Source: an uncultured Bacilli bacterium (GTDB lineage Bacteria > Bacillota_I > Bacilli_A > RF39 > UBA660). Taken from it: DNA of 8,857 nt. This document shows, in pieces, positions 1 to 6,430 of this stretch; positions within the stretch are counted from its first letter, which is position 1, and each line of letters begins with the position of its first letter. The notes under the pieces were generated by a model. That model had not been told where the DNA came from, made no database searches, and saw only the letters and a program-made list of their open reading frames with translations. The DNA is taken from contig CANRAX010000052.1 in NCBI GenBank assembly GCA_947628635.1, positions 1 to 8,857 on the forward strand, given 5' to 3'. The position numbers were made by a program, and so were the translations under genes.

Positions 1-56
1 CACGTAAAGAATTATTACGCGAAAAACTCGAACGTTTAAAAGGACTAAAACCCTAA
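1..56 (+). CDS. C-terminal end of an unidentified protein (partial, 5' end outside window)
   Basis: An open frame enters from the left edge and ends in TAA at 54-56. The visible tail reads RKELLREKLERLKGLKP, a highly charged, probably helical C-terminus. It is too short to assign to a family. The codon use (CGT, CGC, CTC, TTA) is plausible for a real gene. Its stop overlaps the TAG stop of the convergent germination gene by three bases (54-55 shared fully), so there is no room for a separate terminator between them. A chance open frame cannot be excluded from 17 codons. Confidence 0.4.
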   Translation, partial: RKELLREKLERLKGLKP

Positions 57-448
57 ATATCTTTAAGTTCTTTATATACATTATCTTTAATATGAATAAT
101 TTTTTTGGGTTTTATTTTAAAAAGTTTCATTACTTTATTAGATTTTTCAATATTTAAAACAAGAGCCTTTACATCACTATAGTAAAGTTTCTTTTTTGTT
201 TTTGCAGGCAATTTTTTATAAGCGTCTTTTAAACTAACTTCTTGACTTTTATAATATTTATAATCATAATTAATACCATTTTCATCTTTTTTAGGAATTA
301 TTTCTTTTAAATATATTGTATATTTTCTATTTTCGTATTGTACTCCAATACTTTCTATAATAGCTAAATTATTTAATTCTACATATTCTGGTATTCTAAA
401 AATTACAGCTCCAATTACAATAATGATAATAATTAAAATCCTCTTCAC
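53..448 (-). CDS. Short GerC-like (Ger(x)C) spore germination protein, N-terminal domain only
   Basis: The 131-residue product starts with a hydrophobic helix (residues 3-17) and then carries the hallmark N-terminal region of Ger(x)C proteins: a VELNNLAIIESIGV stretch (residues 23-36), a YTIYLKEI strand and a KKLYYSDVKALVL segment (87-98). In known spores the C subunit is a lipoprotein of germinant receptors outside the inner spore membrane. Two things are odd. Family members are usually about 350-400 residues, and only the first domain is present here. The usual lipobox Cys just before the W/ELN motif is absent (the sequence is FRIPEYVELNN), so anchoring would be by an uncleaved helix. The start is GTG at 448-446 with an AGGGGG ribosome site at 457-462, and it overlaps the GerA-type stop as GTGA, which indicates translational coupling. 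The frame beyond the stop shows no further GerC-like sequence, so this is not a simple nonsense or frameshift break. Family assignment is fairly sure; function in this short form is inference. Confidence 0.72.
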   Translation of the reverse strand: MKRILIIIIIVIGAVIFRIPEYVELNNLAIIESIGVQYENRKYTIYLKEIIPKKDENGINYDYKYYKSQEVSLKDAYKKLPAKTKKKLYYSDVKALVLNIEKSNKVMKLFKIKPKKIIHIKDNVYKELKDI

Positions 449-1830
449 TTATATTTCCCCCTAACTATATTTTTTGTCAAAATAGAATTTCTTCTTCTAA
501 TTCGCTTATTAATTTTTACAACTGAATCATTTATTTCATTTTCATCTACACTTATATAATGATATCCAAATAAACGTAAACTTATAATTTTATAAAACAT
601 AATTATACTTCCAACAACAACTCCATATATTCCAAAAATTGTTCCTAAAATAAGTAAAAATATCTTATAATTTCTAAGGGCATTAACTAATTCTAAAGAT
701 GTAAATATTAAGGCCGCTATGGATGAAATAGCAATAACAATAATCATAATAGGGGACACTATTCCTGCCGCTACCGCAGCGTCTCCTAAAATCAAACCTC
801 CCAAAATAGAAACAGCTGAACCACTTGTTGAAGACATTCTAACATCCGATTCTCGCAAAATTTCAAAACATATAATCATAAAAAGAGCTTCAATATAAGC
901 AGGAAAAGGGACAAAAGTTCGTCCGGCTTTTAGCATTAAAAGTAAAGGTAAGGGTACTAAGTTATAATTTCTAGTCGTAACTGCTATATAAATAGCTGGA
1001 GTAAATACAGCAATAATGAAAGCAAAAACACGTATAATTCTAATAAAAGTAGCATTACTAGGTTTCTGGTAGTAATCATCAACTGTATGGAAAAAATCTA
1101 AAAAGAAACTTGGCAATATAAGCGTATAAGGACTCATATCAACTAAAATAACAATCTTGCCTTCCAGCAAAGCCATAGCGCTCTTATCAGGCCTTTCACT
1201 CATCATTATAGTAGGGAAAAAACTATGCCTACCTTCCAAAGCAAACTTCAAATAACTAGAATCAATTATCCCATCAATATCAATCTGTTCTAAAATTTTG
1301 CTTATCTTTTTTACTAAGTTTTTATCAGCAATATTTTCCATATACATAATAGCTACTTTTGTTAAAGTACTACGTCCTATAAGCAATGACTTAGCTTGTA
1401 AATCACAAGATTTAATCCTTCTTCTAATAAGACCTAAATTTGTATTAAAGTTCTCACAAAAACTATCTTTTGGTCCATTAATTGATAATTCACTTTCAAT
1501 AGTTGTAACTCCTCTATCTAAAAAGGCCTTAAACTCACTAGCATAAATTAAATTATCAACGATTATAATTAAAAATCCTTGATTAACATAATCCAATATT
1601 TCTTCTTTTTTTATAATTTTTATATTAGTATTAGGTAGAATTTCTCCTAATTTTTTTAAATTCTTCTTTTTTAGTAAAATCAATTGTCTTAAGATAAAAT
1701 CATTAATACCAGTACCATTAGTTAATACTTCATTAAAAAAAACATGTACTATCTTACCATCAACTAATACATCTTTAAATATATAATCTTCTGAATATCC
1801 AACTTGTCTTTTCAACTCATCTATAAGCAT
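445..1830 (-). CDS. GerA-family spore germination protein (A subunit)
   Basis: The product is a GerA/SpoVAF-type membrane protein, the putative ion-conducting subunit of spore germinant receptors in the inner spore membrane. The N-terminal half (to about residue 230) is soluble and holds the family segments GPKDSF followed by NLGLIRRRI (residues 119-139) and SERPDKSAMALLEGKIVILV (211-230). The C-terminal half has several membrane spans (about 265-287, 310-325, 355-378, 390-416) with PFPAYIEAL, FEILRE and SILGGLILGDAAVAAG-IVSPIM, the typical GerA core. The tail is basic. An in-frame ATG lies 12 bases upstream (1842), but the start at 1830 is preferred because GGTGA at 1836-1840 lies 5 bases before it, whereas 1842 has no ribosome site. 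The gene stops in TGA, overlapping the GerC-like start, so the two form an operon. No GerB-type permease gene lies between or beside them in the window. SpoVAF is an alternative identity; the GerC-like partner favours a receptor A subunit. Confidence 0.92.
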   Translation of the reverse strand: MLIDELKRQVGYSEDYIFKDVLVDGKIVHVFFNEVLTNGTGINDFILRQLILLKKKNLKKLGEILPNTNIKIIKKEEILDYVNQGFLIIIVDNLIYASEFKAFLDRGVTTIESELSINGPKDSFCENFNTNLGLIRRRIKSCDLQAKSLLIGRSTLTKVAIMYMENIADKNLVKKISKILEQIDIDGIIDSSYLKFALEGRHSFFPTIMMSERPDKSAMALLEGKIVILVDMSPYTLILPSFFLDFFHTVDDYYQKPSNATFIRIIRVFAFIIAVFTPAIYIAVTTRNYNLVPLPLLLMLKAGRTFVPFPAYIEALFMIICFEILRESDVRMSSTSGSAVSILGGLILGDAAVAAGIVSPIMIIVIAISSIAALIFTSLELVNALRNYKIFLLILGTIFGIYGVVVGSIIMFYKIISLRLFGYHYISVDENEINDSVVKINKRIRRRNSILTKNIVRGKYK

Positions 1831-1835
1831 ATTCT

Positions 1836-1840
1836 TCACC
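1836..1840 (-). promoter_or_regulatory. Ribosome binding site deciding the GerA start
   Basis: GGTGA on the minus strand matches the anti-SD end of 16S rRNA and lies 5 bases before the ATG at 1830-1828. It overlaps the alternative upstream ATG/GTG codons, which argues against their use. Confidence 0.55.
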
Positions 1841-1866
1841 ATTATTATTATGTAAAGGATTTTTTC

Positions 1867-1895
1867 TAATATGTAAAAAACAATACAAAATATGT
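1867..1895 (-). promoter_or_regulatory. Candidate forespore SigG-type promoter for the germination operon
   Basis: On the minus strand CATATTA (1873-1867) fits the SigG -10 pattern (CAT-two bases-TA). It is preceded, after 17 bases, by ACATA (1895-1891), which is 4 of 5 to the SigG -35 GHATR. The -10 lies 36 bases before the chosen GerA start. Known gerA-type operons are transcribed by SigG in the forespore. In a sequence this AT-rich such matches arise by chance, so this rests largely on the gene identity. The -35 overlaps the opposite-strand -10 of the rRNA methyltransferase promoter. Confidence 0.35.
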
Positions 1896-1901
1896 TATAA
1901 T
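1893..1901 (+). promoter_or_regulatory. Extended -10 promoter for the rRNA methyltransferase
   Basis: TGTTATAAT is a perfect extended -10 (TG, one base, TATAAT). No convincing -35 lies 16-18 bases upstream, as is common for extended -10 promoters. Predicted transcription starts near 1908, giving a leader of about 67 bases. Confidence 0.6.
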
Positions 1902-1974
1902 CAAATAAAGGAATTAATCTAAAAATAGTTGGTTTTTATGACTATATATACTAAAAAAGAAATGTGTGATTTAT

Positions 1975-3177
1975 ATGAAAGTAAAGGTAGAAAAACTTGA
2001 TAATTTTGGACGAGGTATAGCCCATTTAAATGAAAAGATTGTTTTTATTGAAAATGCTTTAGTAGGTGAAGAAGTTGATATAGAAATAAAAAAAGAAACC
2101 AAAAAAATTATAGAAGGAAAAGTTCTTGATTATCACTCAACATCTCCTAAAAGAATAAAAACTCTTTGTCCTCATTATTATGTTTGTGGTGGTTGCCATC
2201 TTGAACATCTTTCATTAGTTGAAGAAAATAAATTTAAAGAAGCTAAAATAAAAGATATTTTAAAAAAATTTGCTGACGTCACTATACCCATAAATAATAT
2301 AATAGCGAAAAATGCTTACTTTTATCGTAATAAAATAACACTTCATGTTAAGAATAAAAAAATAGGTTATTATCAAGATAAAACAAATGAATTAACTGAA
2401 ATTTCTAATTGTCCATTAGCTAATTCAAAAATAAATAATTTGCTAGAACCATTAAAAACTTTAGCCCGTGATAATGACATTGAAAAGATAGTAATTCGTA
2501 GTAGTAATGATGAAAAGCAAATTTTACTTAATTTAACGGGACATATTCCTAATTATAAAAGTATTTTACCTCTAGTAGATGTTTTAATTATTAATGATAA
2601 AGTTCTAACCAAAAAGTCTTTTATAAATACCAATATAGGTTCAAAACAATACCAAATATCTGCAAATTCCTTTTTTCAAGTTAACAAAGAACTTACTAAA
2701 AATCTTTATGATGAAATTTTAGCTATTGTAAAAGAAAATAAATATATTAAAGCTCTTGATTTATATTGTGGTACTGGTTCAATTGGTCTTTACTTAACAG
2801 ATTACATTAAAGAAATTATAGGAATTGATTATTCAAAATCAAATATAATTGACGCTAATAAGAACAAACTTCTCAATAATTCTCAAAATATTAAATTTAT
2901 TTGTGCTAAAGTAGAAGATGTTATTACTAATTACTCAAATATTGATTTAATAATAGTTGATCCACCTCGAGCTGGCTTAGATAAAAAAACTATAAAAACA
3001 ATTAATACAATCGAACCTCAAAGTATAATTTATGTTTCTTGTGATGTAGTAACACTGGCTCGAGATTTAAAAATCTTAAAAGAAAAGTATTACATAAAAA
3101 GTATTAAACCTTTTAATATGTTTCCAAGAACTTATCATGTTGAATGTATATGTCATCTAATTTTACAAGAAAATTAA
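1975..3177 (+). CDS. rlmD: 23S rRNA (uracil-C5)-methyltransferase, RlmD/RlmCD (RumA) type
   Basis: This SAM-dependent enzyme makes 5-methyluridine in 23S rRNA; Firmicute homologues (RlmCD) modify both U747 and U1939. The 400-residue protein has an N-terminal TRAM domain (about 1-55, with NFGRGIAHL) and four Fe-S cluster cysteines at 65, 71, 74 and 146 (CPHYYVCGGC, later NCPL), with the spacing seen in E. coli RlmD. A central RNA-binding part includes FYRNKITLHV and NSFFQVN. The Rossmann SAM domain has LDLYCGTGSIGLYL (from about 261), DPPRAGL (329-335), catalytic Cys356 in YVSCDVVTLARDL and Glu390 in HVECICHL. The ATG at 1975 is chosen over an in-frame GTG at 1966 because homologues begin near KVEKLDNFGRG and GTGA lies 5 bases before it; the site is weak. 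It is slightly shorter than many family members but has every key residue. It appears monocistronic and divergent from the germination operon. Which uridine(s) it modifies cannot be told from sequence. Confidence 0.93.
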   Translation: MKVKVEKLDNFGRGIAHLNEKIVFIENALVGEEVDIEIKKETKKIIEGKVLDYHSTSPKRIKTLCPHYYVCGGCHLEHLSLVEENKFKEAKIKDILKKFADVTIPINNIIAKNAYFYRNKITLHVKNKKIGYYQDKTNELTEISNCPLANSKINNLLEPLKTLARDNDIEKIVIRSSNDEKQILLNLTGHIPNYKSILPLVDVLIINDKVLTKKSFINTNIGSKQYQISANSFFQVNKELTKNLYDEILAIVKENKYIKALDLYCGTGSIGLYLTDYIKEIIGIDYSKSNIIDANKNKLLNNSQNIKFICAKVEDVITNYSNIDLIIVDPPRAGLDKKTIKTINTIEPQSIIYVSCDVVTLARDLKILKEKYYIKSIKPFNMFPRTYHVECICHLILQEN

Positions 3178-3190
3178 TTCTCATTTAAAG

Positions 3191-3231
3191 AAATAATTAT
3201 TCATGATTAGCCTTAAACTAAATAATTATTT
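3191..3231. repeat. A/T-only inverted and direct repeat downstream of the rRNA methyltransferase
   Basis: AAATAATTATT occurs at 3191-3201 and 3220-3230, and the second copy sits in the 12-base palindrome AAATAATTATTT (3220-3231). The two can pair as an 11-bp stem with a 19-base loop. Outer pairs also exist: AGAAATAA at 3189-3196 with TTATTTCT at 3238-3245, and TGATTAG at 3204-3210 with CTAATCA at 3244-3250. The stem lacks G/C and is followed by TTTTAAAAG, so it would be a weak terminator. It could instead be an operator for the next promoter. Confidence 0.4.
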
Positions 3232-3240
3232 TAAAAGTTA

Positions 3241-3269
3241 TTTCTAATCAGAAAAAAGTCTGTTATAAT
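3241..3269 (+). promoter_or_regulatory. Promoter of the two-gene unknown operon
   Basis: TTTCTA (3241-3246), a 17-base spacer, then TATAAT (3264-3269) with an upstream TG making the extended -10 TGTTATAAT (3261-3269). Transcription would begin near 3276, which rules out an in-frame start codon at 3274 and supports the ATG at 3298. Confidence 0.62.
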
Positions 3270-3297
3270 AGTTATGATAATAAAAAGAGGGATATTA

Positions 3298-4023
3298 ATG
3301 AAAAAATTACTAAGAATAGTTTATAGAATATTTTTAATAGTTATTATAATAGGTCTTATTACTGGTGTAATTGACTATCTCCAGTTAAAAAACAATGATT
3401 TTCCATTATTTGCTTTAAGAAGTTATGAAGCAAAATCAAAAAAAGAAACTTTTCGGGGTCTTTTTTACAAAGCAACTAGAACTGTAACTATTTCTCAAAA
3501 TGAGGCTATTTATTCATCTAAAGATATTAAATTTATTTTTTTCGTTTTTAACATACCACTAAATAGAAATTCATCAATTACCAATCAAACATTTTATCTA
3601 GAAACTACTGAAGAAAAATCTTGTCAACCAGCTAAACTTTTGTTTTTCAATGGTGACACAAAAGTTTATACTTATTGTTTAGATACAATAAATATCCTTG
3701 ATAATAATCAAAAATTTACTTTAGAAGAATATTTAAATAAAGATATTTCTATAATTAATAAAATAATTAATAATTTATTCATAAGTAAAAATGACAATTA
3801 TTTGACACAATACATTGATAAAGAAGAAAAACATTTTACCAATAAAGGACTTTCTATTATTCAATGTCATAAAGCTGATAATAATGATATTTATTTAGGA
3901 CCTAGAGCTATGGAATTCCAAGATGATTTTTGTACTAATAAAGATGATATACCTAAAGACAAAAATACTGTTTCTTCTGAAGAGAGTATTCCTTCTGCTG
4001 AAGAAAATATACCTACAGAATAG
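3298..4023 (+). CDS. Membrane-anchored extracytoplasmic protein of unknown function
   Basis: I do not recognise this 241-residue protein. A basic start (MKKLLRIVYR) leads into one hydrophobic helix (about residues 8-27), so the remainder is probably outside the membrane, held by an uncleaved anchor or signal. There is no lipobox. The outer part holds five cysteines, including CQPAK, YTYCLD, IIQCH and DFC, which could form disulphides. It ends in an acidic, low-complexity tail with a rough repeat (EESIPSAEE, then ENIPTE). The start at 3298 is chosen because AGAGG lies 7 bases before it and because the predicted transcript begins after the alternative in-frame start at 3274. It is first in an operon with the next gene, 12 bases on. 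Length, codon use and ribosome site support a real gene; the job is unknown. Confidence 0.75.
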   Translation: MKKLLRIVYRIFLIVIIIGLITGVIDYLQLKNNDFPLFALRSYEAKSKKETFRGLFYKATRTVTISQNEAIYSSKDIKFIFFVFNIPLNRNSSITNQTFYLETTEEKSCQPAKLLFFNGDTKVYTYCLDTINILDNNQKFTLEEYLNKDISIINKIINNLFISKNDNYLTQYIDKEEKHFTNKGLSIIQCHKADNNDIYLGPRAMEFQDDFCTNKDDIPKDKNTVSSEESIPSAEENIPTE

Positions 4024-4035
4024 AGGTGCTTTTTA

Positions 4036-4743
4036 ATGAAAAAGAAAATTATTTTTCTTCTCGTTTCAATACTTCTTATAGTTATTGCAGTTATCTCTTT
4101 CTTTGGGTACAATTATTATTTAGATAACAAAGAAAAAATTTTACTGCAAAATGAAGTTAAAGAAGTTTTAAAATATATTAGTGAAAAAGAAGTAAATTTA
4201 AAGAAAATAGAAGAAATAACTTCACCGAAAATCACTTCTGGTAATCGTTTAGCCGTTGAAGAAGCTTTAGAAGAATATATACTAGTATCAGCTAATGCTA
4301 TTAATACAACTATAACTTTACTAAATGATGAACGGATAACCAATTTATTATCAGATACTAATTTTCAAAATGATGGGCCAGCTTTTCTTACAAGTAAAAC
4401 TTATATAAATGAAACTAAGCAAAAGCTTCTTCAAAATAAAAAAGATATTTTATCTTTAACTGATACTTCTAAAATTATGAGTTATTTTAAAAATTCTACT
4501 AATGATATTTATTACGAAGAAATGTATCGCAATTTAGCTATTGGAAATGGCTTAAAAGAAACTGATATAAAAACGTTTTCTGACTCCATAGATAAAATTA
4601 TTAATTTACTAGATGTAAGCTCTAAGGCTCTTAATCTTTTGAGTGAAAATAGTAATGCTTGGCACCTTCAAAACAATCAGATTTATTTTAATAATCAAGA
4701 GCTTTTAAATACCTACAATAACTTAATAGCCCAAATTAAATAA
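4036..4743 (+). CDS. Membrane-anchored helical protein of unknown function
   Basis: I do not recognise this 235-residue protein. It has a lysine-rich start and one strong hydrophobic helix (about residues 5-26), followed by a charged, mostly helical region without cysteines, rich in Asn, Leu, Glu and Lys and partly suited to coiled-coil or helical-bundle packing (for example LQNEVKEVLKYISEKEVNL). It is probably anchored in the membrane and facing outward. The ribosome site AGAGGTG (4022-4028), partly inside the upstream stop region, lies 7 bases before the ATG. It shares promoter, orientation and topology with the preceding gene, so the two products may act together at the cell surface. It is followed by a short terminator. 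Confidence 0.75.
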   Translation: MKKKIIFLLVSILLIVIAVISFFGYNYYLDNKEKILLQNEVKEVLKYISEKEVNLKKIEEITSPKITSGNRLAVEEALEEYILVSANAINTTITLLNDERITNLLSDTNFQNDGPAFLTSKTYINETKQKLLQNKKDILSLTDTSKIMSYFKNSTNDIYYEEMYRNLAIGNGLKETDIKTFSDSIDKIINLLDVSSKALNLLSENSNAWHLQNNQIYFNNQELLNTYNNLIAQIK

Positions 4744-4762
4744 CAGATTTTTTCTGTTTTTT
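4742..4762 (+). terminator. Short Rho-independent terminator after the unknown operon
   Basis: AACAGA (4742-4747) and TCTGTT (4753-4758) form a 6-bp stem with a T5 loop, followed directly by more Ts and a pyrimidine-rich run. The stem is short and A/T-rich, so it is probably leaky. The stem begins inside the TAA stop of the second gene. Confidence 0.5.
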
Positions 4763-4796
4763 CTTTTTCCAATTACTGCCAATTCCTCTTTCTTTA

Positions 4797-4825
4797 TTTC
4801 TAAAAACATTTGTTCGTTATATAAT
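4797..4825 (+). promoter_or_regulatory. Promoter of the Y-family polymerase operon
   Basis: TTTCTA (4797-4802), an exact 17-base spacer, then a consensus TATAAT (4820-4825). The -35 hexamer and spacing are the same as in the promoter at 3241-3269. The -10 ends 17 bases before the start codon, so the leader is about 10 bases and holds only the ribosome site GGTGA (4832-4836). Confidence 0.6.
4803..4816 (+). promoter_or_regulatory. Candidate LexA (DinR) SOS box
   Basis: AAAACATTTGTTCG matches the Gram-positive SOS box CGAACATATGTTCG at 11 of 14 positions, with a perfect right half-site GTTCG and a degenerate left half (AAAAC for CGAAC). It fills most of the spacer between the -35 and -10 elements, where a repressor would block RNA polymerase. 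The gene it precedes is of a class that is SOS-regulated in Bacillus. A 10-of-14 match also occurs by chance inside the GerA-type gene (908-921), so the match alone is not proof. Confidence 0.5.
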
Positions 4826-4842
4826 TGATTTGGTGATGTAAT

Positions 4843-6081
4843 ATGAATGAAAGAATTTACTTTTGCATTGATTTAAAATCTTTCTATGCTTCTGTTGAAT
4901 GTGTCGAAAGAAAATTAGATCCTTTTAAAACAGATTTAGTAGTAGCAGATAAGTCTAGAAGGGGAGCAATTTGTTTAGCTATTACTCCTAAAATGAAAGA
5001 AAGAGGTATAAAAAATAGATGTCGCCTTTATGAAATACCAAGTAACCTAAACTATATTATCGCCCCACCGAGTATGAAAAAATATATTTCCTATTCAGCC
5101 AATATTTACAGTATTTATTTACGCTATTTTTCTAAAGAAGATATTCACGTTTATTCTATTGATGAAGTTTTTATTGATGTTACTTCTTACTTATTTTTAT
5201 ATCAAAAAACACCAGTTGCTCTTGCTGAAATGTTAATGAAAGAAATATATCAAGAAACTAAAATTTGTGCCACTACTGGTATTGGCACTAATCTTTACTT
5301 AGCAAAAGTTGCTCTTGACATATTAGCAAAACACTCGAAAAATAACCTTGCCTATCTTGACGAAGAAACTTATCTTAAAAAACTAGGTAACTATCAGCCT
5401 TTAAGTGATTTTTGGCAAATAGGCAAAAATACTGAAGCTCATTTAAACAAATTAAATATTTTTACGATGAACGATTTGTTAAAAAAAGATGAACATCTTC
5501 TTTATAAAGAATTTGGTATTAATGCTAAAATACTCATAGACCATGCTTTAGGTATTGAACCCTTAACTATTAAAGATATAAGAGACTATCAACCTAAAAC
5601 AGAATCTCTTTCAACAACACAGACACTTCTCAAAGATTATTCATATGAAGACGCTTTAAAAGTATTAATTGAAATGCTAGATGGTCTTTCATTAGAATTA
5701 ATCAAGAAAAACTGTTTAACCTCTAATCTTTCTATTAAAATAATTTATACTAAAAATACTCTTCCTCCAACTTCTATAACAAAGAAAATTGAACCTACAA
5801 ATAGTTATAAAAAAATAGCTAATCTTCTTTTAAAAGAATATCAAGATAAAGTAAATAAAATTGTTCCTATTAGACGTCTTTGTCTTAGCTTTAACAACCT
5901 AACCAGTAATACTACTATGCAACTTTCTTTTTCTAACGAAACCCAAACTTTAAATACTTTAGAAGAGTGCCTTAATAATTTAAAAACTAAGTATGGTAAG
6001 AAAATTATTCTTCGAGCAATCAGTTATACTGATAAAATAGCTCTTAGGAGAACTTCCTTAATAGGAGGTCACAATGAATAA
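4843..6081 (+). CDS. Y-family DNA polymerase (UmuC/UvrX/YqjW-like, translesion synthesis)
   Basis: A 412-residue error-prone polymerase that copies past damaged bases. The palm/finger motifs are clear: FCIDLKSFYASVE (residues 7-19) with metal ligand Asp10 and Tyr15 as the likely steric gate, and YSIDEVFID (104-112) with Asp107 and Glu108. GIGTNLYLAKVALDILAK (146-163) is followed by the thumb segment FWQIGKNTEAHLNKL. The little-finger region begins near 250, QLSFS (360-364) is a plausible sliding-clamp motif, and the C-terminus ends in LIGGHNE, a signature of the UvrX/YqjW branch rather than DinB. The start at 4843 has GGTGA 6 bases upstream. The last 8 bases overlap the YolD-like gene, whose AGGAGG site lies inside this coding end. 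That pairing is the standard yqjW/uvrX arrangement. SOS control is suggested by the box in the promoter. Confidence 0.92.
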   Translation: MNERIYFCIDLKSFYASVECVERKLDPFKTDLVVADKSRRGAICLAITPKMKERGIKNRCRLYEIPSNLNYIIAPPSMKKYISYSANIYSIYLRYFSKEDIHVYSIDEVFIDVTSYLFLYQKTPVALAEMLMKEIYQETKICATTGIGTNLYLAKVALDILAKHSKNNLAYLDEETYLKKLGNYQPLSDFWQIGKNTEAHLNKLNIFTMNDLLKKDEHLLYKEFGINAKILIDHALGIEPLTIKDIRDYQPKTESLSTTQTLLKDYSYEDALKVLIEMLDGLSLELIKKNCLTSNLSIKIIYTKNTLPPTSITKKIEPTNSYKKIANLLLKEYQDKVNKIVPIRRLCLSFNNLTSNTTMQLSFSNETQTLNTLEECLNNLKTKYGKKIILRAISYTDKIALRRTSLIGGHNE

Positions 6082-6376
6082 TAGAGCTAGAATATTTCTA
6101 CCTATGGACGCTCTTAGAGGTTTTAAAGAAGCTCTTCAAGAAAAAGAAACTTTAAAAGAAGAACGTAAAATTTTATTAGAAGATGAACAAATTCTTCTTT
6201 CTAATCAACTTTTAAATCTAAAAGAAAATTTATCTGTTTTAATTAAATATTATGATATTTGTAACTATCAAGTAATTAAAGGGAAAATTACCAATATTAA
6301 TTATACTTATAAATATCTCTACGTTGATAATACCAAGATTAATTTTAATGATATTATTAATATTGTTCTTTGTTAA
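6074..6376 (+). CDS. YolD-like protein, partner of the Y-family polymerase
   Basis: A 100-residue protein of the YolD-like family, which accompanies UmuC-type polymerases in Firmicutes. It has been suggested, mainly from that context, to play a UmuD-like accessory role. The family's start is visible in RARIFLPMDALRGFKEAL (residues 4-21), followed by a charged helix (about 20-55) and a C-terminal beta region GKITNINYTYKYLYVDNTKI with FNDIINI, like the usual ending that contains an I-F-x-D-I pattern. The start overlaps the polymerase end by 8 bases with AGGAGG (6063-6068) 5 bases upstream, so translation is probably coupled. The family assignment is good; the molecular function is not established. 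Confidence 0.82.
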   Translation: MNNRARIFLPMDALRGFKEALQEKETLKEERKILLEDEQILLSNQLLNLKENLSVLIKYYDICNYQVIKGKITNINYTYKYLYVDNTKINFNDIINIVLC

Positions 6377-6395
6377 AAGTATTTTAAAAAATAGT

Positions 6396-6410
6396 AGTCT
6401 TATATAGACT
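6396..6410 (+). repeat. Small inverted repeat between the polymerase operon and tag
   Basis: AGTCT (6396-6400), TATAT, AGACT (6406-6410). It could be a weak hairpin at the end of the polymerase operon or an operator next to the tag promoter. There is no T-run after it, so a terminator is unlikely to be efficient. Confidence 0.3.
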
Positions 6411-6415
6411 TAACG

Positions 6416-6424
6416 TGCTAAAAT
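6416..6424 (+). promoter_or_regulatory. Extended -10 promoter, likely giving a leaderless tag mRNA
   Basis: TGCTAAAAT fits the extended -10 pattern with one mismatch in the hexamer. It ends 6 bases before the ATG at 6431, so transcription would start at or next to the start codon. No ribosome site precedes that ATG, which agrees with leaderless translation. No good -35 is seen. Confidence 0.42.
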
Positions 6425-6430
6425 AAAACT

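Noticed and set aside
53..448. GerC-like gene as a pseudogene
   Set aside because: The start, ribosome site and coupling to the GerA stop are intact, the conserved N-terminal domain is complete, and no GerC-like sequence follows the stop in any frame within the window. A truncation followed by loss of the remainder cannot be fully excluded.
908..921. A 10-of-14 match to the SOS box (GGGACAAAAGTTCG)
   Set aside because: It is inside the GerA-type coding region, away from any promoter. It is kept as a measure of how often such matches arise by chance.
1298..1546. Open frame of 82 codons on the plus strand
   Set aside because: It is antisense to the conserved core of the GerA-type gene, lacks a ribosome site, and its composition mirrors the opposite strand.
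1938..2000. Short open frame of 20 codons overlapping the rRNA methyltransferase start in another frame (possible leader peptide)
   Set aside because: No convincing ribosome site precedes it, and a frame of this length is expected by chance.
3891..4343. Two minus-strand open frames (3891-4112 and 4116-4343)
   Set aside because: Both are antisense to the two membrane-anchored proteins, which have proper ribosome sites and a promoter; these frames have neither.
4742..4842. Pyrimidine-rich stretch (runs of T and C) after the unknown operon as a special regulatory element
   Set aside because: It is adequately explained as a terminator T-run followed by AT-rich spacer and the polymerase promoter.
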